A stretch of 5,417 bases of DNA from Ruminococcaceae bacterium UBA5423 (GTDB taxonomy: Bacteria; Bacillota; Clostridia; Oscillospirales; Acutalibacteraceae): assembly GCA_002409375.1 (NCBI GenBank), contig DHNF01000130.1, forward strand, positions 1-5,417, in the 5' to 3' direction. Of the stretch, positions 1 through 5,417 are shown piece by piece. Every line of letters begins with the position of its first letter. Within the stretch, counting starts at the first letter, position 1. The notes under the pieces were generated by a model, which was given only the letters and a program-made list of their open reading frames with translations, did no database searches and was not told the DNA's origin. The position numbers and the translations under genes are program-made.

Positions 1-17
1 TCTGAGGGGGTGCCTGT

Positions 18-512
18 ATGAATATCCGTTGCAGCTGTGGTCGCACTTTTGATGCCTCCGTGGACATGTCCGCTCCGGAGGTTATTGTTCGTTGCCCTTC
101 CTGCAGCCAGGTGTTACGGGTCCGCAATCGCAAGGCGACGGTCGCTGCCATGTCTTCTTCCGATGTTGTTGCTGCCAAGGTGAAGCGCTGCGAGATAATC
201 TCCGGCCTCCTGTGGCTTGTCATCGGAGCCGTGCAGGTCTTCTTTGTGTATACTGCCGCTGCCGGTGTGTGGAATGTTATCAATGCGATTCTCCGGCTCC
301 GCTCGGTCGGGAATATCCGTGCCGGTAATCCGGAGGTTGTTTCGTGGTATGAAAACCGGCGCACGTCCTTAATCATCTTTGCGGTCGTTAATCTCGTTCT
401 TGGTGGCGTCGTGGGCGTCGCCCTCGTCGCTTTCGACTGGTGGGTGAGGGATTATGTCTTAAACAACAAATCGGCGTTTATGGGCGATTCTGTGCCCGCT
501 GTAGGCAAATAA
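18..512 (+). CDS. Small zinc-ribbon membrane protein of the integrative element, function unknown
   Basis: The 164-residue protein starts at an ATG preceded by a strong ribosome binding site (GAGGGGG, 7 nt upstream). Residues 1-35 carry paired cysteines, C5-x-C7 and C26-x-x-C29 (RCPSC), spaced like a small zinc ribbon. Two hydrophobic segments follow, about residues 60-90 and 116-143. The second ends in DWWVRDYVLNNK, so both are probably membrane helices with a polar stretch between them (ENRRT). From memory, zinc-ribbon plus two-helix proteins of this kind, with a WN-I-N motif and a (I/V)RDYVLxNK end, occur beside integrases in Gram-positive prophages and integrative elements; no function is established that I know of. 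It is co-directional with the integrase, 39 nt upstream of it, and shares its GC-rich style, so it is likely element cargo. A role in superinfection exclusion, conjugation or stability is conceivable but nothing in the sequence decides it. The reading frame is secure; the role is not. Confidence 0.75.
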   Translation: MNIRCSCGRTFDASVDMSAPEVIVRCPSCSQVLRVRNRKATVAAMSSSDVVAAKVKRCEIISGLLWLVIGAVQVFFVYTAAAGVWNVINAILRLRSVGNIRAGNPEVVSWYENRRTSLIIFAVVNLVLGGVVGVALVAFDWWVRDYVLNNKSAFMGDSVPAVGK

Positions 513-517
513 AAAAA

Positions 518-533
518 GCGCCACTCTGGGCGC
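518..533 (-). terminator. Short intrinsic terminator reading leftward, between the membrane-protein gene and the integrase gene
   Basis: The hairpin is GCGCC, a 6-nt loop, then GGCGC, a perfect 5-bp GC-rich stem. On the - strand it is followed at once by seven T residues and then ATTTG, the standard intrinsic terminator layout. On the + strand the A run precedes the stem and no T run follows, so it would act poorly on element transcripts moving into the integrase gene. No gene is seen on the - strand between here and guaA. If active, it would stop leftward transcripts antisense to the integrase, for example read-through from guaA. Confidence 0.6.
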
Positions 534-551
534 GGAAGGGAGGGAGCTGCT

Positions 552-1721
552 ATGCCTGCGTCAAAATACAAAACGAAACGCGGCGCCGTCAAATGGAAGG
601 CGTCGTTTTGGTATACGGACTGGACCGGTACCAGGCGCAAAAAGAAAAAGGAAGGCTTCGACAAAAAGTCGGACGCCCAGGCGTTCGAGCGCGAGTTCCT
701 CCTGAAGAACAGTCGCAGCTGCGATATGTCTTTTGCTTCCTTGGTGCAGCTCTACCAGGCCGATGCGGAGCACCGGGTCCGTTTGGGGACGCGGGGGACT
801 CAAGACTCAATTATTGATAAATGGTTGCTGCCTTATTTCGGCGAGCTTCAGGTGAATGAAATCGACGCGGTGGCTATCCGTAATTGGCAGAACGTCGTCA
901 TGTCTGCCATCAATCCCCGGACTGGTCGCAAATATGCGGAAACCTACATACGCACCATTAATAGCCGCCTGTCTGCAATCTTTAATTATGCGGTTATGTT
1001 TTATAACCTGGATAAAAATCCTTGCTTGCCTGCGGGTTTTATGGGTAAAAAGAAAGCCGGAAAAATGAAGTTCTGGACGCTGGCCGAATTCTCGCAGGCC
1101 ATTCCTCTTGTTACGAAGCCCGGCTTCCGTGTTGCTCTGATGGTTCTTTATTGGGCCGGTCTCCGTGTGGGCGAGTGCTTGGCCATTACTCCGGCTGATG
1201 TCTTGCCGTCAAAAGCGATCCGGATTGAAAAAACGCACCACCGAAGGGAAGGGGAGGACGCTCCGGGTCCTCCAAAGACCGAGAACAGCGTCCGTGATGT
1301 CTCCATTCCCGGTTTCCTTTATGACGAGCTCTTGGCCTATATTAATGCCCTTTACGATATTGGAGTGGGGGATCGGGTCTTCTACTTCTCTCACGGAACG
1401 CTGAACCGGGAGCTTGACCGGATTGCTGCCGCTTCCGGGGTGAAGCGCATCCGGATTCATGACCTCAGGCACTCCCATGCTGCTCTCTTGGTGGAGCTGG
1501 GTTATTCCATCGTGGCCGTGGCCGAGCGTCTGGGTGATACGGTGAAGGTCGCCATGGAGACGTACTCCCATCTCTACCCGGATAAAATGGAAACCATCGC
1601 CGATGATCTCGAGCGACATGCAATAAGCAAAGACGAGCCTGTTTCGGCTCCTCCTTCTGCTGATCTCTCTGGTCTAATAAATGAGCTTGAAAAAGTGGAA
1701 AAAAGCACCGAAAAAAAATAA
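552..1721 (+). CDS. int: Tyrosine recombinase (phage/ICE-type integrase)
   Basis: This site-specific recombinase should insert and excise the element through attachment sites in DNA. The 389 residues are a usual length for phage and ICE integrases. Residues 1-50 are a basic arm-type DNA-binding domain (KWKASFWYTDWTGTRRKKKKEGF), about 57-150 the helical core-binding domain, and about 172-350 the catalytic domain. Visible catalytic residues are R205 (WAGLRVGE), the probable beta-hairpin lysine K242 (PKTENSVRDV), H303 and R306 (HDLRHSHAALL), and nucleophile Y338 (METYSHLYPDK). The fifth position, usually H or W in an LGH motif, is D329 (ERLGD), nine residues before the tyrosine. A charged tail follows residue 358. 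The ATG has a strong site, GGAAGGGAGGGAG. The gene points at guaA, ending 79 bp from its stop codon, which matches integrases of islands inserted in the guaA 3' end. No excisionase gene lies in the window. Confidence 0.96.
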   Translation: MPASKYKTKRGAVKWKASFWYTDWTGTRRKKKKEGFDKKSDAQAFEREFLLKNSRSCDMSFASLVQLYQADAEHRVRLGTRGTQDSIIDKWLLPYFGELQVNEIDAVAIRNWQNVVMSAINPRTGRKYAETYIRTINSRLSAIFNYAVMFYNLDKNPCLPAGFMGKKKAGKMKFWTLAEFSQAIPLVTKPGFRVALMVLYWAGLRVGECLAITPADVLPSKAIRIEKTHHRREGEDAPGPPKTENSVRDVSIPGFLYDELLAYINALYDIGVGDRVFYFSHGTLNRELDRIAAASGVKRIRIHDLRHSHAALLVELGYSIVAVAERLGDTVKVAMETYSHLYPDKMETIADDLERHAISKDEPVSAPPSADLSGLINELEKVEKSTEKK

Positions 1722-1723
1722 GT

Positions 1724-1743
1724 GGTACGCTTCCGGTACGCTT
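1724..1743 (+). repeat. Tandem 9-bp direct repeats, candidate integrase arm-type sites
   Basis: GGTACGCTT occurs at 1724-1732 and again at 1735-1743, an 11-bp period, about one DNA turn. The pair starts three bases after the integrase stop codon and lies between it and the presumed attachment site. Short direct repeats next to the crossover core are typical binding sites for the N-terminal domain of tyrosine recombinases that carry an arm-binding domain, as this one does. The repeat itself is directly visible; the binding role is inferred. Confidence 0.55.
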
Positions 1744-1751
1744 TTGCAAAA

Positions 1752-1796
1752 ATAAAAGCCTGAAACCTGCTCTGTTGCTGGGTTTCTGGCTTTTAT
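1752..1796. terminator. Bidirectional terminator between convergent integrase and guaA genes
   Basis: Arms 1752-1767 and 1781-1796 form a 16-bp stem with one T-T mismatch (positions 1761 and 1787) around a 13-nt loop. Both arms have an AT-rich outer part (ATAAAA/TTTTAT). On the - strand the hairpin ends in CTTTTATTTTTG, a good T tract, so it should end the purA-guaA transcript. On the + strand the T tract is shorter (CTTTTATG), giving weaker termination of integrase transcripts. If the element boundary lies at the guaA stop codon, this terminator belongs to the element and replaces the host's own. Confidence 0.8.
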
Positions 1797-1800
1797 GCAG

Positions 1801-1820
1801 TTACTCCCACTCAATTGTTG
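1801..1820. other. Presumed attachment-site junction (attL or attR) at the 3' end of guaA
   Basis: The last codons of guaA encode IEWE followed by TAA, read on the - strand as GAGTGGGAGTAA. Islands whose integrase lies next to guaA are known to insert at this conserved 3' end and to restore the reading frame, so the crossover core should lie in or beside these bases. The partner copy would be at the far end of the element, left of this window; no second copy of CTCCCACTC occurs in positions 1-1800. The exact core cannot be fixed without the other junction or an empty site. Confidence 0.5.
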
Positions 1821-3330
1821 CAGGGGGTTTACTTGTGATGTCGTAGACTATGCGATTGACGCCCTTGACTTCGCTTGCTATGCGGTTAGAGGCTGCAGCG
1901 AGCACATTAAGCGGGATTCGTGCCCAGTTGGCTGTCATAAAATCGGCGGTCGTGACGGCGCGCAGTGCTATTGTGTAGTCATAGGTGCGTACATCTTTAG
2001 TAACACCTACTGAACGCATATCTGTGATAACAGCAAAGTACTGGTTGAGTTCGCGGTTAAGCCCGGCTTTATCAATTTCATCACAAAATATTGCGTCGGC
2101 TTCACGCAGTATGGCAAGCCGTTCAGGAGTTATCTCTCCTATGCATCTAACAGCAAGTCCCGGCCCCGGGAAAGGCTGACGCCATACCATATGCTCGGGC
2201 AGACCAAGCTCGATACCAGCGCGGCGTACCTCGTCCTTGAACAAGTCACGCAGCGGTTCGCAAAGCTTAAGGTTCATGCGATCGGGAAGCCCGCCTACAT
2301 TGTGATGGCTTTTTATCACAGCGGCATTATCACCGCCGCTTTCAATCACATCGGGATAAATCGTGCCCTGCACCAGATAATCAATTTGTCCTAAATTCGT
2401 GGCCTCAGCTTCGAACACGCGTATAAATTCTTCACCGATAATCTTTCGTTTTGTTTCCGGATCGGTTACGCCCTTAAGTTTGTCGAGAAATCTTTTTTGG
2501 GCATTGACTCGGACAAACTCAATGTCGAAGTTTTGGGTAAAGGTTTTTTCCACCATGTCAGCCTCTCCCTTGCGGAGCAGGCCGTGATCGACAAAAATAC
2601 AGGTTAACTGTGAGCCGACTGCGCGCGCAACCATAACGGCGGCAACCGCGCTATCAACGCCACCCGAAAGCGCACAAAGAACACGTTTGTTGCCAATTTG
2701 GTTTTTTATTTTGTTAATCGACGTTTCAACAAATGATGACATTTCCCAGCTCAACTTGCAGCCGCATATAGAAAATAGAAAGTTTCGCAGTATTTTGGTT
2801 CCGGTCGTCGTGTTTAACACCTCCGGATGGAAATGCACTGCATATATTTTGCGTTTTTCATCCTCAATAGCAGCACAGTTGCTGTTAGCCGTATGCGCCG
2901 TTGTTTTAAAACCTTCAGGCAAGGACGAAGTGCTTACGGAATGGTTCATCCGGCACTGCTGTGCCTGTTCAAGCTCTTTAAACAAAAGGCTGGAGACATC
3001 AAACTTTGCAATGGTTTCACCATTTTCACATTCAGGGTCACTAACTGTACCGCCGCAAAGCGATGTAATAAGCTGTGCGCCATAACAAATGCCGAGCACG
3101 GGTACGCCAAGCTCTAATAATTCGCGAGTGTAACGCAGCGTGTCATCGCATGTACTGTTGGATTCACCAGCTAATATTATGCCTTTATAGCCTGCTGCCC
3201 GAATTTCCTCAACCGGTGTTGTGTATGGCTTTATTGCTGAATACACACCGATTTCGCGAATACGGCGCGCTATAAGCTGATTGTGATGTCCGCCAAAATC
3301 CAGAACGAGTATTGTTTCGTTGTGTGTCAT
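1801..3330 (-). CDS. guaA: GMP synthase, glutamine-hydrolysing
   Basis: This cytosolic enzyme converts XMP to GMP using ATP and ammonia drawn from glutamine, the last step of the guanine nucleotide branch. The 509 residues are near the usual length. Residues 1-190 are a class I glutamine amidotransferase domain with nucleophile C82 (GICYG) and H168/E170 (HFHPE). Residues about 196-385 are the ATP-pyrophosphatase domain with P-loop SGGVDS at 222-227. Further family motifs are [11 protein letters not shown] (339-349), RQPFPGPGL (384-392) and the C-terminal KPPATIEWE. Several glutaminase motifs are unusual: GGHH for GGQY, AGES (54-57) for SGGP, and MNHSVS for MSHGD or similar. The synthetase half is conventional. 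An AAGG site lies about 7 nt before the ATG. It follows purA by 28 nt with no promoter or terminator visible between, so the two are co-transcribed. The element next door leaves the C-terminus intact. Confidence 0.97.
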   Translation of the reverse strand: MTHNETILVLDFGGHHNQLIARRIREIGVYSAIKPYTTPVEEIRAAGYKGIILAGESNSTCDDTLRYTRELLELGVPVLGICYGAQLITSLCGGTVSDPECENGETIAKFDVSSLLFKELEQAQQCRMNHSVSTSSLPEGFKTTAHTANSNCAAIEDEKRKIYAVHFHPEVLNTTTGTKILRNFLFSICGCKLSWEMSSFVETSINKIKNQIGNKRVLCALSGGVDSAVAAVMVARAVGSQLTCIFVDHGLLRKGEADMVEKTFTQNFDIEFVRVNAQKRFLDKLKGVTDPETKRKIIGEEFIRVFEAEATNLGQIDYLVQGTIYPDVIESGGDNAAVIKSHHNVGGLPDRMNLKLCEPLRDLFKDEVRRAGIELGLPEHMVWRQPFPGPGLAVRCIGEITPERLAILREADAIFCDEIDKAGLNRELNQYFAVITDMRSVGVTKDVRTYDYTIALRAVTTADFMTANWARIPLNVLAAASNRIASEVKGVNRIVYDITSKPPATIEWE

Positions 3331-3358
3331 ATATTACCTTGCCTTTCCACCATTTTTA

Positions 3359-4630
3359 TTAGCGGTAAATAAGTTCTTCTCTGCCGGGACCATTTGAAAT
3401 CATTGTAATGTGAACACCGAGTTGTTTTTCGATAAACTCGATATAATTACGACAGTCTCGGGGCAAATCATCATAGTTTTTTATGCCACGCACATCGGTT
3501 TTCCAACCCGGCAACACCTCATACACCGGCTTACAGCGCTGTAATGTGGGCGTGGTCGGAAAGTCTTTTATCACTTTATCGTCGACCTCGTATCCAACGC
3601 AAACCGGTATCTCGTCAAGATATCCCAAAGCATCTATTATTGTAAGCACTACTTGTGTAGCACCCTGCACCTGCACACCATACCTTGATGCAACGCAGTC
3701 AAACCAGCCCATCCTGCGTGGGCGACCGGTAGTTGCCCCAAATTCTCCATCATCTCCGCCGCGTATGCGCAATTGATGTGCCTCGTCACCGAACATTTCA
3801 CTGACAAACGCCCCCGAGCCGACAGCACTCGAATAGGATTTGACTACAGCTATGATGTCTTTGATTTCATAAGGCGGAAGCCCCGCGCCTATCGCACCAT
3901 AGCCTGCTAATGTCGAAGATGAAGTAACCATTGGATATATCCCGTAGTCGGGGTCTTTGAGTGCGCCAAGCTGCCCCTCGAGCAGTATGCTCTTGCCCTC
4001 ATTGATTGATTTTCGCAAAAATTGAAATGTATCTGCGACATAGGGAGCAATTTTGTCTCGCAGTTTAATCAGTGACGCAAAAACCTCGTCCGCATCAAGC
4101 GTGGGTTTATGGTACAACTGCGATAAAAGCACATTTTTAACTTCCAAAATGCCTTTAAGCTTTTCATATGCGTATTCTTCGTCAAACAGTTCACATAATT
4201 CAAACCCTGTTTTTGCATATTTATCCGAATAAAAAGGCGCTATACCCGACTTTGTCGAGCCGAATGATTTGCCCCCTAATCTTTCTTCTTCGTACATATC
4301 GAACAACACATGATACGGCATTACAACCTGTGTGCGGTCAGAAACCATAAGACGGGGGTGCACTCCGTTTTGCGCTAAAGTCTCAACTTCTTTTAAAAAC
4401 TTTTCAATATCAAGGGCGACTCCGTTTCCGATTATGTTAGTGATATGGTTATAAAAAACGCCTGACGGCAGCTGATGCAATGCAAATTTGCCGTGTTGGT
4501 TGATTATTGTATGTCCGGCGTTGCTGCCACCCTGAAATCGTATGACAATGTCGGATTTTGCGGATAATACATCAGTAATTTTCCCTTTTCCCTCATCGCC
4601 CCAGTTCGCACCTACTATTGCTTTGACCAT
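3359..4630 (-). CDS. purA: Adenylosuccinate synthetase
   Basis: This cytosolic enzyme joins IMP and aspartate with GTP to give adenylosuccinate, the first step from IMP to AMP. The 423 residues match the family length. The phosphate loop GDEGKGK is at 11-17, with D12 and H40 (NAGHT) matching the catalytic Asp and His known in the E. coli enzyme. ATTGRPRRMGWFD (299-311) and SNGPGRE near the C-terminus are further signatures. The IMP-loop motif, usually GTTxRGIGPAY, reads GSTKSGIAPFY (124-134), and the arginine that in E. coli PurA reaches the partner subunit's IMP appears to be K140. This variant recurs in Clostridia as I remember it, so it is a lineage trait rather than damage. The ATG is preceded by GGGGGG, 7 nt upstream, and the next gene, guaA, is 28 nt downstream. 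It is the first gene of the operon. Confidence 0.97.
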   Translation of the reverse strand: MVKAIVGANWGDEGKGKITDVLSAKSDIVIRFQGGSNAGHTIINQHGKFALHQLPSGVFYNHITNIIGNGVALDIEKFLKEVETLAQNGVHPRLMVSDRTQVVMPYHVLFDMYEEERLGGKSFGSTKSGIAPFYSDKYAKTGFELCELFDEEYAYEKLKGILEVKNVLLSQLYHKPTLDADEVFASLIKLRDKIAPYVADTFQFLRKSINEGKSILLEGQLGALKDPDYGIYPMVTSSSTLAGYGAIGAGLPPYEIKDIIAVVKSYSSAVGSGAFVSEMFGDEAHQLRIRGGDDGEFGATTGRPRRMGWFDCVASRYGVQVQGATQVVLTIIDALGYLDEIPVCVGYEVDDKVIKDFPTTPTLQRCKPVYEVLPGWKTDVRGIKNYDDLPRDCRNYIEFIEKQLGVHITMISNGPGREELIYR

Positions 4631-4680
4631 AAAGCAACCCCCCGAATGTCATTTTCGTGTTTGATCTTTCAAACTAAATA

Positions 4681-4709
4681 ATTATACTAATAATTAGCCA
4701 AGAATGCAA
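4681..4709 (-). promoter_or_regulatory. Sigma-A-type promoter of the purA-guaA operon
   Basis: On the - strand a perfect -10 box TATAAT lies at 4681-4686 and a partial -35 box TTGCAT (three of six consensus bases) at 4704-4709, separated by exactly 17 nt in AT-rich DNA. Transcription would start near 4674, giving a leader of about 45 nt to the purA ATG at 4630. That leader is too short for a purine riboswitch, and I see no PurR-type box, so control must lie elsewhere or upstream. Confidence 0.7.
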
Positions 4710-4746
4710 GCATTTGCCGAGCTTGTCCGGCTTAGAATAATTGTCA

Positions 4747-4767
4747 GCGGGAGCATAAAGCCCCCGC
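4747..4767 (-). repeat. Palindromic hairpin repeat, copy A, downstream of the orphan gene
   Basis: On the - strand the arms GCGGGGG and CTCCCGC pair over 7 bp with one G-U wobble around the loop CTTTATG. On the + strand the same position would be an A-C mismatch, so the RNA made leftward is the better folder. It lies about 75 nt after the orphan gene's stop codon and about 115 nt before the purA start. No clean T run follows, only AATTATTCT after a few bases, so it is at best a weak terminator. Positions 4748-4769 match copy B at 5299-5320 in 20 of 22 bases. Confidence 0.7.
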
Positions 4768-4841
4768 CACAACCCAACAATCCAAAGTACTCACTGTATG
4801 TATCTAAATTGCATCTCTGTTACAGTTATTACAACACGGTA

Positions 4842-5240
4842 CTAATCAACCGAAATCTCCTTATTTACCTCCGGTACATTTGAGAATTTATTTTGAAGTT
4901 CAACCAAGATACTTTGCCCTTTATATTTTCGAATTACTTTGTCGCCGTTGTTTAAACTATACTCAATTTCAATATTCCAAGGCTTTGCCTTAATAAGAAA
5001 ATTCGTTCCATCATTTTTTCGTACCAGATTTTCTATATCTATTATGGCGTTAATTGAATCTTGGTTTTCAATATCAATATTAATATCATTATTATATAGT
5101 TGGTCAATTTTTAAATTAATTTTTGTCACCTTATGACTGTCTACTGGTTTAAAAAAAATATTATTCCAATTACTCCATAAGATTAATCCTATTAGTAAAA
5201 GAAGTATTATACTTGGTGCTAATAATATTTTCTTTTTCAT
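4842..5240 (-). CDS. Hypothetical small membrane-anchored protein
   Basis: I do not recognise this gene. The ATG at 5240 is chosen because GAGGGGTGA lies about 5 nt upstream; an in-frame TTG at 5255 overlaps that site and is unlikely to be the start. The product has 132 residues. Residues 1-4 are MKKK, about 5-22 form one hydrophobic helix (LLAPSIILLLLIGLILW), and the rest is a polar domain rich in Asn, Ile, Asp and Lys. No lipobox cysteine is present, so it is probably an N-terminally anchored protein with its domain outside the cell. The domain alternates short strands (KINLKID, INIDIEN, NIEIEYSLNNGDKVIRKYKG), resembling the small beta-rich exported domains of unknown function common in Firmicutes such as DUF5301, but I cannot confirm a family. 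Sampled lines are only 20-23% GC, far below purA and guaA. It stands alone between two hairpin repeats, with no clear promoter of its own. Confidence 0.75.
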   Translation of the reverse strand: MKKKILLAPSIILLLLIGLILWSNWNNIFFKPVDSHKVTKINLKIDQLYNNDINIDIENQDSINAIIDIENLVRKNDGTNFLIKAKPWNIEIEYSLNNGDKVIRKYKGQSILVELQNKFSNVPEVNKEISVD

Positions 5241-5293
5241 AACATCACCCCTCAAATGCCTGTTGTGCTCTTAATCACATCCAGTTTTCATAA

Positions 5294-5322
5294 TTTGGCG
5301 GGAGCATAAATCTCCCGCCAAA
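5294..5322. repeat. Palindromic hairpin repeat, copy B, between the uxaC-like gene and the orphan gene
   Basis: A perfect 11-bp inverted repeat, TTTGGCGGGAG and CTCCCGCCAAA, encloses a 7-nt loop (CATAAAT on the + strand). It begins 16 nt after the stop codon of the uxaC-like gene on the - strand, the position of a 3' end structure, but the stem is followed by TTATGAAAA rather than a T run. It therefore looks more like a dispersed palindromic repeat or RNA 3'-end stabiliser than a standard intrinsic terminator. It shares loop and stem sequence with copy A at 4747-4767. Confidence 0.75.
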
Positions 5323-5338
5323 AGCGCTGATACTATAA

Positions 5339-5417
5339 TCAAAAACCAAAGTAATCCTTGGCATTGTTATAACATATATCTTTGATAATTACTTTAAGTG
5401 TTTCGTAATCCTCGGGG
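5339..5417 (-). CDS. uxaC: C-terminal end of a probable uronate isomerase (partial)
   Basis: Only the last 25 codons and a TGA stop are in the window; the gene continues to the right. The readable end includes DICYNNAKDYFGF, which resembles the C-terminal helix of uronate (glucuronate) isomerase, UxaC, a member of the amidohydrolase superfamily whose proteins end in motifs like DICYNNAKNYF. UxaC interconverts glucuronate and fructuronate, or galacturonate and tagaturonate, in the cytosol at the start of hexuronate breakdown. The match is from memory on a short segment, so another amidohydrolase is possible. It shares the strand of the orphan gene, 98 nt upstream of that gene's ATG, with hairpin copy B between them. 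Confidence 0.6.
   Translation of the reverse strand, partial: PEDYETLKVIIKDICYNNAKDYFGF

Noticed and set aside
1209..1619. Long - strand reading frame opposite the integrase gene (136 codons)
   Set aside because: It is a shadow of the GC-rich integrase coding sequence; it has no ribosome binding site, and its protein shows no recognisable motif.
18..1721. Membrane protein plus integrase as a new anti-phage system
   Set aside because: Two genes at an element edge are explained by integration and cargo. No nuclease, ATPase, toxin or sensor domain is visible to support a defence role.
4631..4680. Possible purine riboswitch or PurR box in the purA leader
   Set aside because: The predicted leader is only about 45 nt, too short for the aptamer, and no CCGAAC/GTTCGG-type box is present; TTCGGGG near the start codon is part of the ribosome binding region.
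4709..4735. Imperfect hairpin with arms GCCG and CGGC upstream of the purA promoter
   Set aside because: The stem is only four base pairs with unequal flanks and no T run on either strand, so it is not supported as a terminator or regulator.
4780..4800. CCAAAGTA shared between the DNA beyond hairpin copy A and the 3' end of the uxaC-like gene, suggesting a duplicated uxaC end
   Set aside because: Only about eight bases match, and the frame around copy A is broken by a stop codon, so chance similarity is the simpler reading.
1..5417. CRISPR array, tRNA or rRNA gene, or insertion sequence
   Set aside because: No regularly spaced repeats, tRNA-like cloverleaf or transposase motifs were seen. 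The only tandem repeat is the pair at 1724-1743.

Overview
The window looks like a piece of chromosome from a Firmicute of the class Clostridia carrying one end of an integrated mobile element. The host assignment rests on PurA, which has a sequence style common in Clostridia (GSTKSGIAPFYSDKY in place of the usual GTTxRGIGP motif), on GuaA, and on good AGGGG-type ribosome binding sites. Genus cannot be read from the sequence.

Layout from left to right. (1) Positions 1-1800, + strand, are the end of an integrative element: a small zinc-ribbon, two-helix membrane protein of unknown function (18-512), then a tyrosine recombinase/integrase (552-1721). The integrase is followed by a tandem 9-bp repeat (GGTACGCTT) and a strong hairpin terminator. 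(2) Positions 1801-4630, - strand, are a two-gene purine operon, purA then guaA, with 28 nt between them and a recognisable promoter upstream of purA. The integrase gene runs head-on towards guaA and stops 79 bp from the guaA stop codon. The 3' end of guaA is a known insertion site for genomic islands, so the element very probably used it and left the GuaA C-terminus intact. (3) Positions 4631-5417, - strand, are an AT-rich stretch with one orphan gene for a small membrane-anchored protein (4842-5240), flanked by two near-identical palindromic hairpins. At the window edge is the last 25 codons of a gene that looks like uronate isomerase (uxaC).

PurA makes adenylosuccinate from IMP on the way to AMP, and GuaA makes GMP from XMP. 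The operon therefore covers one step of each branch leaving IMP. The element genes, the orphan gene and uxaC have no evident link to purine synthesis.

Base composition differs by block. In single 60-base lines counted by hand, the integrase is about 58% GC, guaA 48%, purA 42% and the orphan gene 20-23%. This supports separate origins for the left and right flanks, but those counts are samples, not averages. I found no convincing new multi-gene system. The most useful leads are the guaA-inserted element with its arm-type repeats and two terminators, the altered catalytic box of its integrase, the divergent glutaminase domain of GuaA, and the paired hairpins around the orphan gene.
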